A DNA stretch of 15,800 nucleotides, from the NCBI GenBank assembly GCA_041556555.1, contig JBFFIE010000042.1, forward strand, positions 1 to 15,800. Reading direction: 5' to 3'. Position numbers and translations under genes: made by a program. The DNA is from SZUA-592 sp041556555. GTDB taxonomy: Bacteria > Pseudomonadota > Gammaproteobacteria > Eutrophobiales > Eutrophobiaceae. Below the pieces are notes generated by a model. The model ran no database searches, was not told where the DNA came from, and worked only from the letters and a program-made list of their open reading frames with translations. This document shows positions 1 to 6,900 of this stretch, one piece after another (the first letter of the stretch is position 1; the number at the start of each line of letters is the position of its first letter).

Positions 1-114
1 AAGATGACGGTGAAGCTGATCGTGCCGATTGCGATGGAAGAGGGGTTGCGGTTTGCGATCCGTGAAGGCGGCCGCACCGTGGGTGCCGGGGTCGTCTCCA
101 AGATTATCGAGTAA
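1..114 (+). CDS. tuf: Elongation factor Tu, C-terminal fragment (cut by window edge)
   Basis: The reading frame is open from base 1 and ends at TAA 112-114, giving the last 37 residues of EF-Tu, the GTPase that brings aminoacyl-tRNA to the ribosome. The fragment falls in the C-terminal beta-barrel (domain 3), with the family-typical ending G-G-R-T-V-G-A-G-V-V followed by S-K-I-I-E. The rest of the gene lies left of the window. It is one of two tuf copies here; the other starts at 15659. Codon choice leans to G-ending codons (19 of 37), including GCG, GGG, CGG and TTG, unlike the polymerase genes between the copies. Identification is secure; only the upstream extent is unknown. Confidence 0.97.
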   Translation, partial: KMTVKLIVPIAMEEGLRFAIREGGRTVGAGVVSKIIE

Positions 115-135
115 CAGCTTCAAACAACCGGATTT

Positions 136-159
136 AACGAATTATTAATTAACGTTTTT
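136..159 (+). terminator. Weak candidate terminator after tuf
   Basis: Just past the tuf stop, AACG 136-139 can pair with CGTT 153-156 and AATT 140-143 with AATT 147-150, leaving two unpaired A's. Five T's follow at 155-159. The stem is AT-rich and weak, so this may be only a partial terminator or a chance structure. Many gammaproteobacteria co-transcribe tuf with the following tRNA-Trp and secE. Confidence 0.25.
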
Positions 160-229
160 CCTTATTACACAACGAAAGTACAGAACCTGTTATTTCATCC
201 CGTCTGCGGAATGGAAGCAGGTTATTGCG

Positions 230-257
230 CATTGGTGAAAATTAATTATCACCAGTG
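230..257 (+). other. Hairpin upstream of tRNA-Trp
   Basis: Bases 230-238 pair with 249-257 over nine positions (one G-U), with an AT-only loop at 239-248. The structure ends 16 bases before the mature 5' end of tRNA-Trp. There is no T-run directly after it, so it is not a standard terminator. It may be a processing or leader structure on a tuf-tRNA-secE precursor. I see no convincing sigma70 promoter in 115-273, which is AT-rich. Confidence 0.4.
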
Positions 258-273
258 ATATTTGAGGGATATT

Positions 274-349
274 AGGCCAGTAGCTCAATTGGCAGAGCGG
301 CGGTCTCCAAAACCGCAGGTTGGGGGTTCGATTCCCTCCTGGCCTGCCA
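274..349 (+). tRNA. trpT: tRNA-Trp (anticodon CCA)
   Basis: This is a complete 76-base cloverleaf. The acceptor stem 274-280 pairs with 339-345 (7 of 7), followed by discriminator G346 and an encoded CCA at 347-349. The D-stem is 283-286 with 295-298. The anticodon stem is 300-304 with 312-316, its loop is 305-311 and the anticodon CCA is at 307-309. The variable loop has five bases. The T-stem is 322-326 with 334-338 and the loop TTCGATT is at 327-333. CCA decodes UGG, hence tryptophan. It lies between tuf and secE, as in pseudomonads, and is probably processed from their shared transcript. An in-frame extension of secE runs through this gene and is an artefact. Confidence 0.98.
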
Positions 350-396
350 TGTATCCTGATACAGCAGTAATAAGGAAATACAGAGCAAGAGAAGAT

Positions 397-777
397 ATGA
401 GTTCTAATGTTGAAACATCAGGTGGCACCTTGGATACAGTAAAACTGGTATTTGCACTGTTTCTGATTGTTGGTGCCATGATTGCGTTTTACTTGTTTCC
501 CCAGGAGTCCACTCTATTGAGAGTGGCCGGCCTCCTGGCCGCCGTGGCAATTGCTGCGCTGGTTGCCTTGCAGACCCGCAAAGGTCGCGAGGTCTGGGGA
601 TTTGTGCAGGGTGCGCAGATTGAGGTGCGAAAAGTTGTCTGGCCTACCCGTCAAGAAACTGTACAAACAACCCTGATAGTCGTGGTGATGGTGATTCTGG
701 TTGCCATCATCCTGTGGTTGCTGGATATGTTCCTGGGCTGGGGCATCGGTTCCTTGCTGGGCAGGGGAGCTGCTTGA
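397..777 (+). CDS. secE: Preprotein translocase subunit SecE
   Basis: This is the small essential membrane subunit of the SecYEG channel, which clamps SecY during protein export and membrane insertion. The 126 residues match the three-helix proteobacterial form (E. coli 127). Hydrophobic segments lie at about residues 15-34, 39-59 and 90-113. Between the second and third is the conserved amphipathic cytoplasmic helix with R78-K-V-V-W-P-T84, the family signature. The ATG at 397 is chosen because the frame upstream runs through tRNA-Trp and because the N-terminus then has normal length. The ribosome-binding site is weak (purine-rich bases near 388-394). The stop TGA 775-777 overlaps the nusG ATG by one base, so the two are probably translationally coupled. 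Confidence 0.96.
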   Translation: MSSNVETSGGTLDTVKLVFALFLIVGAMIAFYLFPQESTLLRVAGLLAAVAIAALVALQTRKGREVWGFVQGAQIEVRKVVWPTRQETVQTTLIVVVMVILVAIILWLLDMFLGWGIGSLLGRGAA

Positions 778-1310
778 TGGCATTACAGTGGTATGTGGTT
801 CATGCCTATTCCGGTTATGAAGATTACGTCATGCGGACCCTGAAGGAGCGTATTAAACGCCTGGGTCTGGAAGACAAATTCGGCGAGATACTGGTTCCGA
901 CTGAAGAAGTTGTGGAAATGCGTGATGGTAAAAAGCGCAAAAGTGATCGCAAGTTTTTCCCTGGCTATGTGCTTGTGCAAATGGAAATGAATGATGACAC
1001 CTGGCACTTGGTGAAAGAATCACCCAAAGTACTGGGGTTTATAGGTGGTACCAGTGACCGGCCTGCTCCGATTTCAGATAAGGAGGCCGATGCCATTTTG
1101 CAACGAATTGAAGATGGCGTAGACCGGCCGAAACCGAAAGTATTGTTTGAACCCGGCGAAGTTGTTCGGGTCATAGATGGTCCTTTTACAGATTTCAACG
1201 GTGTGGTTGAGGAAGTGAATTTCGAGAAGAGCCGTTTAAGGGTTTCGGTGCTGATATTCGGTCGCTCCACTCCTGTTGAACTCGAGTTTGGCCAGGTAGA
1301 GAAAGATTAA
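777..1310 (+). CDS. nusG: Transcription termination/antitermination protein NusG
   Basis: NusG binds the RNA polymerase clamp, promotes processive elongation, and links polymerase to Rho or to ribosomal protein S10. The 177 residues (E. coli 181) contain an N-terminal NGN domain, starting W5-Y-V-V-H and running to about residue 115, with F-F-P-G-Y-V in its middle. A linker and a C-terminal KOW domain (about 123-177) follow, recognisable from F-E-P-G-E-V-V-R-V and D-G-P-F. The ATG at 777 gives the canonical start M-A-L-Q-W-Y-V-V and is preceded by AGGGGAG at 763-769. A longer frame from 714 would lie inside secE and is rejected. SecE-NusG pairing is near universal in this cluster. Confidence 0.97.
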   Translation: MALQWYVVHAYSGYEDYVMRTLKERIKRLGLEDKFGEILVPTEEVVEMRDGKKRKSDRKFFPGYVLVQMEMNDDTWHLVKESPKVLGFIGGTSDRPAPISDKEADAILQRIEDGVDRPKPKVLFEPGEVVRVIDGPFTDFNGVVEEVNFEKSRLRVSVLIFGRSTPVELEFGQVEKD

Positions 1311-1313
1311 GTT

Positions 1314-1347
1314 GTAATCGGTCGTAGCCGGCCGGTTACCTGTTTTT
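1314..1347 (+). terminator. Terminator-like hairpin between nusG and rplK
   Basis: Bases 1314-1321 pair with 1332-1339 (eight pairs, one G-U). After a three-base gap five T's follow at 1343-1347. The position fits the known boundary between the secE-nusG unit and the L11 operon in E. coli, where transcription from upstream partly ends. The stem is short and the T-run is offset, so read-through is likely. Confidence 0.5.
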
Positions 1348-1356
1348 AGCAACACA

Positions 1357-1381
1357 GGGGAGCCGAGAGGCGCTTGTACCC
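1357..1381 (+). promoter_or_regulatory. Candidate L1 autoregulatory site before rplK
   Basis: GGG 1357-1359 can pair with CCC 1379-1381, and GCC 1362-1364 with GGC 1369-1371 closing a GAGA loop. The two stems are separated by a strongly asymmetric internal loop (two bases on the left, seven on the right). The rplK Shine-Dalgarno follows at once. In E. coli, L1 represses its own operon by binding an asymmetric-loop stem in the L11 leader that mimics its 23S rRNA site. Position and shape fit that role, but the stems are only three pairs each and no binding consensus was checked. Confidence 0.35.
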
Positions 1382-1394
1382 AAGGAGAGTAAAA

Positions 1395-1826
1395 ATGGCA
1401 AAGAAAATTGAAACCTATATCAAGTTGCAAATTGCAGCCGGGCAGGCCAACCCGAGTCCGCCCGTGGGACCGGCTTTGGGCCAGCATGGTGTCAACATTA
1501 TGGAATTCTGCAAGGCATTCAATGCCCAGACCCAGAGTATGGAGCAGGGCCTGCCGGTTCCTGTGGTCATCACTGTCTACACGGATAAAAGCTTTACATT
1601 TGCTACCAAGACCACACCGGCCGCTCATCTTCTGAAAAAAGCCGCCGGTATCAAGAGTGGCAGCGGCACACCCAACTCCGAAAAGGTAGGCAGGGTCTCT
1701 CGTGCCCAGCTCGAGGAGATTGCCAAGACCAAACAACCTGATCTCACGGCAGCCGATCTGGATGCTGCGGTTCGAACCATCGCCGGAACGGCAAGAAGTA
1801 TGGGTATTGAGACAGAGGGGGTTTGA
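1395..1826 (+). CDS. rplK: 50S ribosomal protein L11
   Basis: L11 binds the GTPase-associated region of 23S rRNA at the base of the stalk and is needed for factor-dependent GTP hydrolysis and for RelA sensing of uncharged tRNA. The 143 residues (E. coli 142) show the proline-rich N-terminal motif S21-P-P-V-G-P-A-L-G-Q30, which is the thiostrepton region, and a C-terminal rRNA-binding domain with K-K-A-A-G-I-K-S-G-S-G. The ATG at 1395 follows the strong site AAGGAG at 1382-1387. An upstream in-frame start at 1374 lies before that site and is rejected. Only two bases separate it from rplA, typical of the L11-L1 pair under joint L1 control. Confidence 0.98.
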   Translation: MAKKIETYIKLQIAAGQANPSPPVGPALGQHGVNIMEFCKAFNAQTQSMEQGLPVPVVITVYTDKSFTFATKTTPAAHLLKKAAGIKSGSGTPNSEKVGRVSRAQLEEIAKTKQPDLTAADLDAAVRTIAGTARSMGIETEGV

Positions 1827-1828
1827 TC

Positions 1829-2524
1829 ATGGCGAAGCTGACGAAACGAAACAAGTTAATTGCCGAGAAGGTGGAGCCGGGGAAAATCTACCCGGTAATG
1901 GAGGCACTTCAGTTACTGAAAGAGGTCGCCAAGGTGAAATTTGATGAATCAGTAGAAGTGTCAGTCAACCTCGGAGTGGATGCGCGCAAGTCGGACCAGG
2001 CCGTACGTGGTGCAACGGTGCTGCCGCGTGGTACCGGCAAGCAGGTACGGGTCGCTGTCATTACCCAGGGTGAGCAGGCCAAGGCTGCAGAAAAGGCCGG
2101 TGCAGATGCTGTCGGGCATGAAGATTTGGTCGAAAAAATGCTGGGTGGTGATATCGATTATCAGGTCGTCATTGCCACTCCGGATGCCATGCCGCTGGTC
2201 AGTAAACTTGGCAAGCTGCTGGGACCTCGTGGGCTTATGCCCAACCCCAAGGTCGGCACGGTGACCAAGGACGTCAAGCAGGCTGTCGAAAATGCGAAAG
2301 CAGGCCAGGTGCGTTATCGAACTGACAAGAACGGCATTATTCATTGTGCAATCGGCAAGGTGTCATTTGAGCCGGATGCACTGAAAGAGAATCTGGAATC
2401 TTTATTGAATGATTTGATCAAGGCAAAGCCCAGTTCAGCCAAGGGTATTTACATGAAGAAGATTTCATTGTCTACCACCATGGGACCTGGTTTGCAGGTC
2501 GATCAATCATCGTTATCAATCTGA
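1829..2524 (+). CDS. rplA: 50S ribosomal protein L1
   Basis: L1 forms the mobile L1 stalk that helps move deacylated tRNA out of the E site, and in E. coli it represses translation of the L11 operon. The 231 residues (E. coli 234) include the conserved segment G132-P-R-G-L-M-P-N-P-K141 and the C-terminal T216-T-M-G-P-G221, both rRNA-contact signatures of the family. The ATG at 1829 is preceded by GAGGGGG at 1815-1821, inside the end of rplK; a TTG two codons earlier is less likely. The C-terminus is slightly shorter than in E. coli. Confidence 0.97.
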   Translation: MAKLTKRNKLIAEKVEPGKIYPVMEALQLLKEVAKVKFDESVEVSVNLGVDARKSDQAVRGATVLPRGTGKQVRVAVITQGEQAKAAEKAGADAVGHEDLVEKMLGGDIDYQVVIATPDAMPLVSKLGKLLGPRGLMPNPKVGTVTKDVKQAVENAKAGQVRYRTDKNGIIHCAIGKVSFEPDALKENLESLLNDLIKAKPSSAKGIYMKKISLSTTMGPGLQVDQSSLSI

Positions 2525-2558
2525 GCGGAGCAGATTGCAGGAAACAGGGAGGTAGGTA

Positions 2559-2596
2559 CTTTGGGAAGTCCGGGTTAACCCGGACTGACGTCAAAG
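2559..2596 (+). other. Strong palindromic hairpin in the L10 leader
   Basis: The inner arm 2567-2574 pairs perfectly with 2579-2586 around a TTAA loop. An outer stem 2559-2563 pairs with 2592-2596. The internal loop between them (GGA on the left, GACGT on the right) allows tandem G-A pairs, a common protein-recognition geometry. No T-run follows, so it is not a terminator. It is a plausible part of the L10-L12 binding site. Confidence 0.55.
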
Positions 2597-2739
2597 ACCG
2601 CAGGTGAAAGGTCTGTGCGACTTTCTTAATGGGTGTCCAGCCTGCGCAGACGGTGTCATCCCATCAGGTCATTCCTGGGGATCGCCGTAACGGGTGGGTG
2701 CTGAAACCAAATCATTGGTTCCTGTGCCTGAATGATCCC

Positions 2740-2781
2740 GGTCAGGATTTTATAGATGCTATGCATCTTTCGAACCTGACC
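2740..2781 (+). other. Two-tier hairpin just upstream of the rplJ ribosome-binding site
   Basis: GGTCAGG 2740-2746 pairs with CCTGACC 2775-2781 (seven pairs). Inside it AGATGC 2754-2759 pairs with GCATCT 2763-2768. The structure ends 10 bases before TGAGGAG at 2792-2798. It could gate access to the rplJ start, or be the alternative fold in L10-mediated control. Confidence 0.5.
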
Positions 2782-2806
2782 TGATTAATTATGAGGAGTA
2801 AAAGTT

Positions 2807-3337
2807 GTGAGACTTTCACTGGAAGCAAAGAAAGCGATCGTCAGTGAAATTGCAGATATTGCCGAAAAAGCTCCTTCAGCAATTGCCGCGGAATACATTG
2901 GCATTTCGGTGGCTGATATGACGAAGCTTCGTCACTCGGCCCGGGAATCCGGTGTGTATTTGCGCGTAGTCAGGAATACCCTGGCACGCAGGGCACTCGA
3001 GAACACCAAGTTTGAATGCATGAAAGACGGACTGGTTGGTCCGTTGTTACTGGCATTCTCACAGGAAGAACCGGGCGCAGTAGCAAAGGTGATCCGTGAC
3101 TTTGCCAAGTCTAACGACAAACTGAACGTCAAACTTGTGTCTCTGGATGGCAAGTTATTGCAGCCATCCGATGTCGAGACGCTGGCAAATATGCCAAGTT
3201 ATGACGAAGCAATCAGTATGTTAATGGCTGTTATGAAGGCGCCTGTCTCGAAGTTTGTTCGTACCATGGCCGAGCCGAATGCAAAGCTGGTCAGGACGAT
3301 TGCAGCTGTACGGGACCAGAAGCAGGCTGCTGCATGA
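2807..3337 (+). CDS. rplJ: 50S ribosomal protein L10 with a 10-residue C-terminal insertion
   Basis: L10 anchors the L7/L12 dimers to the ribosome and, as the L10-L12 complex, represses its own operon. The 176 residues (E. coli 165) include the rRNA-binding N-terminal domain with G-V-Y-L-R-V-V-R-N-T-L. A C-terminal helix follows that holds L12 dimers. That helix contains a near duplication, K149-F-V-R-T-M-A-E-P-N-A159 followed by K160-L-V-R-T-I-A-A-V-R-D170, where E. coli has one copy. This accounts for 10 of the 11 extra residues. The start is GTG at 2807, supported by TGAGGAG at 2792-2798 (eight-base spacing) and by alignment to known L10 N-termini. rplL follows after 50 bases. Confidence 0.97.
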   Translation: MRLSLEAKKAIVSEIADIAEKAPSAIAAEYIGISVADMTKLRHSARESGVYLRVVRNTLARRALENTKFECMKDGLVGPLLLAFSQEEPGAVAKVIRDFAKSNDKLNVKLVSLDGKLLQPSDVETLANMPSYDEAISMLMAVMKAPVSKFVRTMAEPNAKLVRTIAAVRDQKQAAA

Positions 3338-3387
3338 TTCACTGGTTAATCGAATGATCTGAACTATTTAACTTAGGAGTAATTATC

Positions 3388-3771
3388 ATGGCTGTAAGTA
3401 AAGAAGATATTCTGGAAACAATTTCCAATATGACCGTAATGGAAGTGGTAGAACTTGTAGAGGCGATGGAAGAAAAATTCGGTGTTTCTGCGGCTGTAGC
3501 TGCCGCTCCTGTTGCAGCTGCCGGTGCGGCTGATGCCGGTGGTGCAGCTGCCGAAGAAAAGACCGAGTTTGATGTAGTGATGTCCAGTTTTGGTGATAAC
3601 AAGGTTGGTGTCATCAAGGTGGTCCGCGCTGTTACTGGTCTGGGCCTGAAAGAAGCCAAGGACATGGTCGAAGGCGTTCCTTCAACAATCAAGGAAGGAG
3701 CTAACAAGGAAGAGGCCGAAGACATCAAGAAGCAACTCGAAGAAGCCGGTGCTGCTGTCGAAATCAAATAA
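3388..3771 (+). CDS. rplL: 50S ribosomal protein L7/L12
   Basis: L7/L12 is the multicopy stalk protein that recruits and activates translational GTPases such as EF-Tu and EF-G, both also encoded here. The 127 residues (E. coli 121) show an N-terminal dimerisation domain (about 1-33), an Ala/Gly-rich flexible hinge (about 34-56) and a globular C-terminal domain with the factor-binding stretch K-V-G-V-I-K-V-V-R and G-L-G-L-K-E-A-K. The hinge is a little longer than in E. coli. The ATG at 3388 follows AGGAG at 3375-3379, a good site consistent with the need for several copies per L10. Confidence 0.98.
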   Translation: MAVSKEDILETISNMTVMEVVELVEAMEEKFGVSAAVAAAPVAAAGAADAGGAAAEEKTEFDVVMSSFGDNKVGVIKVVRAVTGLGLKEAKDMVEGVPSTIKEGANKEEAEDIKKQLEEAGAAVEIK

Positions 3772-3794
3772 TTTTGATATTACCGCTTACAATC

Positions 3795-3842
3795 AACACA
3801 CCGGGCTGGCAGTCGAATGACTGACCGGCCCGGGCGTGTTTT
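3795..3842 (+). terminator. Attenuator-like hairpin between rplL and rpoB
   Basis: Bases 3801-3814 pair with 3819-3833 over 14 pairs (one G-U, one bulged A3824) around a GAAT loop. After a small internal loop, 3795-3799 pairs with 3836-3840. The T-run 3839-3842 follows directly. In E. coli the same gap holds a partial terminator that lowers polymerase subunit expression relative to ribosomal proteins, plus an RNase III site. This GC-rich stem with only four T's fits partial rather than full termination. A smaller hairpin (3867-3872 with 3878-3883) follows. Confidence 0.75.
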
Positions 3843-3939
3843 GACGATTATTTATTGATGCATAAGGTCCGTTTTCTACGGATGCCCTGGATGAATAGTT
3901 TAATTTTGATGTGACCGAACATATTTGTGAGGAAAGACA

Positions 3940-6900
3940 ATGACCTACTCCTACACTGAGAAGAAAAGAATACGCAAGGATTTCGGGAAGCGACCCAGCA
4001 TTCTCAACGTACCTCCGTTACTTGCAACCCAGGTACATTCTTTCCGTCAGTTCCTGCAGCTTGATATACCGCCGGAAGAAAGGGCAGATATCGGCCTGCA
4101 TGCCGCTTTCAAATCTGTATTCCCGATTGAGAGTTATTCCGGAAATGCGGCGCTGGAGTATGTCAGCTATAACCTCGCCAATCCGGTATTTGATGTCAAG
4201 GAATGCCAGTTACGTGGTATTACTTATGCCGCTTCTCTCAGGGTCAAGGTTCGTCTGGTGCTTTATGACAAGGAGGCTGGCGCAAATAATAAAGTTGTAA
4301 AAGACATCAAGGAACAGGAAGTTTACATGGGTGAAATGCCACTGATGACTCGTACCGGTACATTCGTTATAAATGGCACCGAGCGAGTGATTGTTTCCCA
4401 GTTGCACCGTTCACCGGGTGTCTTTTTCGAGCATGACAAGGGCAAGACACATTCCTCGGGCAAACTATTATATTCCGCGAGAATCATACCTTATCGTGGT
4501 TCATGGCTGGATTTTGAGCTGGATCCCAAGGATTTGGTGTACTGTCGTATTGATCGCCGGCGGAAGATACCCGCAACAATCCTGTTACGCGCACTTGGAT
4601 ATACCACCGAACAGATGCTGGAGATCTTTTTTGATACTCACAAGGTTTCAATTGGCAAGAAAGGCATTGTTCTGGAACTGGTTCCGGAGCGACTGCGCGG
4701 GGAAACAGCATCATTCGATATCAAGGACAAGAAAGGCAAGATCATCGTTGAGAAAGAACGCAGGGTCACAGCCCGGCATATCCGCGAGATAGAAAAGGCC
4801 AACCTGAAAGAACTGGTTGTTCCGCCTGAGTACCTCGTAGGCCAGGTGTTGGCAAAAGATCTGGTCGACAAGGAGACGGGCGAGCTGATTGCCGAGGCCA
4901 ATTCCGAAATCACTGAAGAGCTCGTTGAAAAGCTTACTGATAGTGGTCAGTCCCTGGACTTTGAGACACTCTATACCAACGACCTGGATCGTGGTGCCTA
5001 CATTGCAGACACCCTGCGGGTTGATTCTGCGACCAACCCGCTTGAAGCACAGATTGAAATCTATCGCATGATGCGTCCAGGTGAGCCCCCGACCAAGGAA
5101 GCGGCTGAAAATCTATTCAAGAACCTGTTCTTCAGCCCGGATCGTTATGACCTTTCTTCCGTTGGTCGTATGAAATTCAATCGTCGGGTCGGCCGCAAGG
5201 AAATTGAAGGTGATGGCATACTTTCAAACGAGGACATTATTGATGTCCTCAAGGTATTGATCGACATCCGTAACGGTAAAGGCTTTGTCGATGATATTGA
5301 TCACCTCGGTAATCGCCGGGTGCGGAGTGTTGGTGAGATGGCTGAGAACCAGTTCCGCATAGGTCTGGTTCGTGTAGAGCGGGCCGTCAAGGAACGCCTA
5401 AGTCTGGCTGAATCGGAAGGCTTGATGCCCCAGGAAATCATTAACGCGAAGCCGGTCTCCGCGGTTATCAAGGAATTCTTTGGATCCAGCCAGTTGTCAC
5501 AGTTCATGGACCAGAACAACCCCTTGTCGGAGATTACTCACAAACGCCGTATCTCCGCCCTGGGTCCGGGTGGACTGACCCGTGAACGCGCCGGATTTGA
5601 GGTCCGTGACGTGCATCCCACGCACTATGGCCGGGTCTGTCCGATTGAAACTCCGGAGGGCCCGAACATCGGCCTGATTAATTCCTTGGCGATTTATGCC
5701 CGTGCCAATGATTACGGGTTTCTGGAAACACCTTACCGCAAGGTAGTTGACGGTCGTGTCACTGACCAGATTGAGTACCTGTCTGCCATTGAAGAAGGTG
5801 AATTCATTATCGCCCAGGCGAATGCAGCGCTGGATGAAAAAGGTCGGTTCACCAATGACCTGGTCTCAAGCCGGCACCAGAATGAATTTACCCTGTCCAC
5901 ACCGGATAAGGTGAATTACATGGACATTTCACCCATGCAGATTGTCTCGGTGGCTGCGTCGTTGATCCCGTTCCTCGAGCACGATGACGCAAACCGTGCC
6001 CTGATGGGATCCAACATGCAACGGCAGGCTGTTCCTACCATGCGTGCTGAGAAACCCCTGGTCGGTACCGGTATAGAACGTACGGTTGCCAAGGACTCTG
6101 GTGTCACAGTGATTGCAGAACGTGGCGGTATTGTGGATTCAGTAGATGCCGGTCGAATCGTTGTCCGTGTCAACGAGGCCGAAATCCAGTCGGGTGAGCC
6201 AGGTGTTGATATCTATAATTTGGTCAAGTACACCCGATCCAACCAGAATACCTGTATTAATCAGCGACCATTGGTCAAGCCGGGTGATGTCGTCGCCAGG
6301 GAAGATGTCCTGGCTGATGGGCCTTCCACTGATATGGGCGAACTGGCACTTGGCCAAAACATGTTGGTGGCCTTCATGCCCTGGAACGGCTACAACTTTG
6401 AGGATTCCATCCTGATATCCGAACGTCTGGTTGAGGATGACCGGTATACCTCTATCCATATTGAAGAACTGACCTGTATTGCCCGTGATACCAAGCTGGG
6501 TCCGGAAGAAATCTCATCAGATATTCCGAATGTCAGCGAAAGTGCCCTCAACAAACTCGATGAGTCCGGTATCGTCTATATCGGCGCAGAGGTAAACACC
6601 GGCGATATCCTGGTTGGCAAGGTGACTCCCAAGGGTGAAACGCAGCTCACACCGGAAGAAAAACTACTGCGCGCTATCTTTGGCGAAAAGGCATCGGACG
6701 TAAAGGATACATCACTACGTGTACCATCCGGCATGAACGGTACCGTCATTGATGTTCAGGTCTTTATCCGTGATGGTGTCGAGAAGGATACCCGGGCACT
6801 GGAAATCGAGGAATCGGAACTCAACATGGTGCGCAAGGACCTCAATGATCAGTTGCGCATCATGGAAGAGGGGATCTACCAGCGACTTGAGACTATCCTG

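Larger units (their letters stand above)
2525..2806 (+). promoter_or_regulatory. Structured rplJ leader (expected L10 autoregulatory leader)
   Basis: This 282-base gap lies between rplA and rplJ, where E. coli has the L10 leader. There the L10-L12 complex binds and represses rplJL translation. Several stems are visible: a perfect 20-base palindrome at 2567-2586, with outer stem 2559-2563/2592-2596; 2705-2710 with 2715-2720 around ATCA; and a two-tier hairpin at 2740-2781 ending 10 bases before the ribosome-binding site. GGGATC near 2680 can also pair at long range with GATCCC near 2735. I could not place a convincing sigma70 promoter here. The role is inferred from position and structure, not from a covariance match. 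Confidence 0.7.

Noticed and set aside
262..396. In-frame N-terminal extension of secE running through tRNA-Trp.
   Set aside because: It overlaps a complete tRNA gene and adds 45 residues absent from the SecE family. ATG 397 gives the normal length.
2492..2562. Possible rplJ promoters (TTGCAG 2492-2497 with TATCAA 2514-2519; TTGCAG 2535-2540 with TACTTT 2557-2562).
   Set aside because: Each has only three matches at -35, three or four at -10, and a 16-base spacer. That is not enough to assert, although an L10 promoter is expected near here.
3339..3767. Antisense open frame of 142 codons covering rplL.
   Set aside because: It mirrors the Ala-rich rplL hinge as low-complexity Ser/Ala sequence and has no family resemblance.
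3841..3868. TTGACG at 3841-3846 as the -35 of an rpoB promoter.
   Set aside because: The only -10 at workable spacing is TAAGGT (three of six), and the site overlaps the attenuator T-run.
5482..5565. Possible rifampicin or streptomycin resistance alleles in rpoB and rpsL.
   Set aside because: RpoB D524, H534 and S539 and S12 K43 and K88 are all sensitive-type residues.
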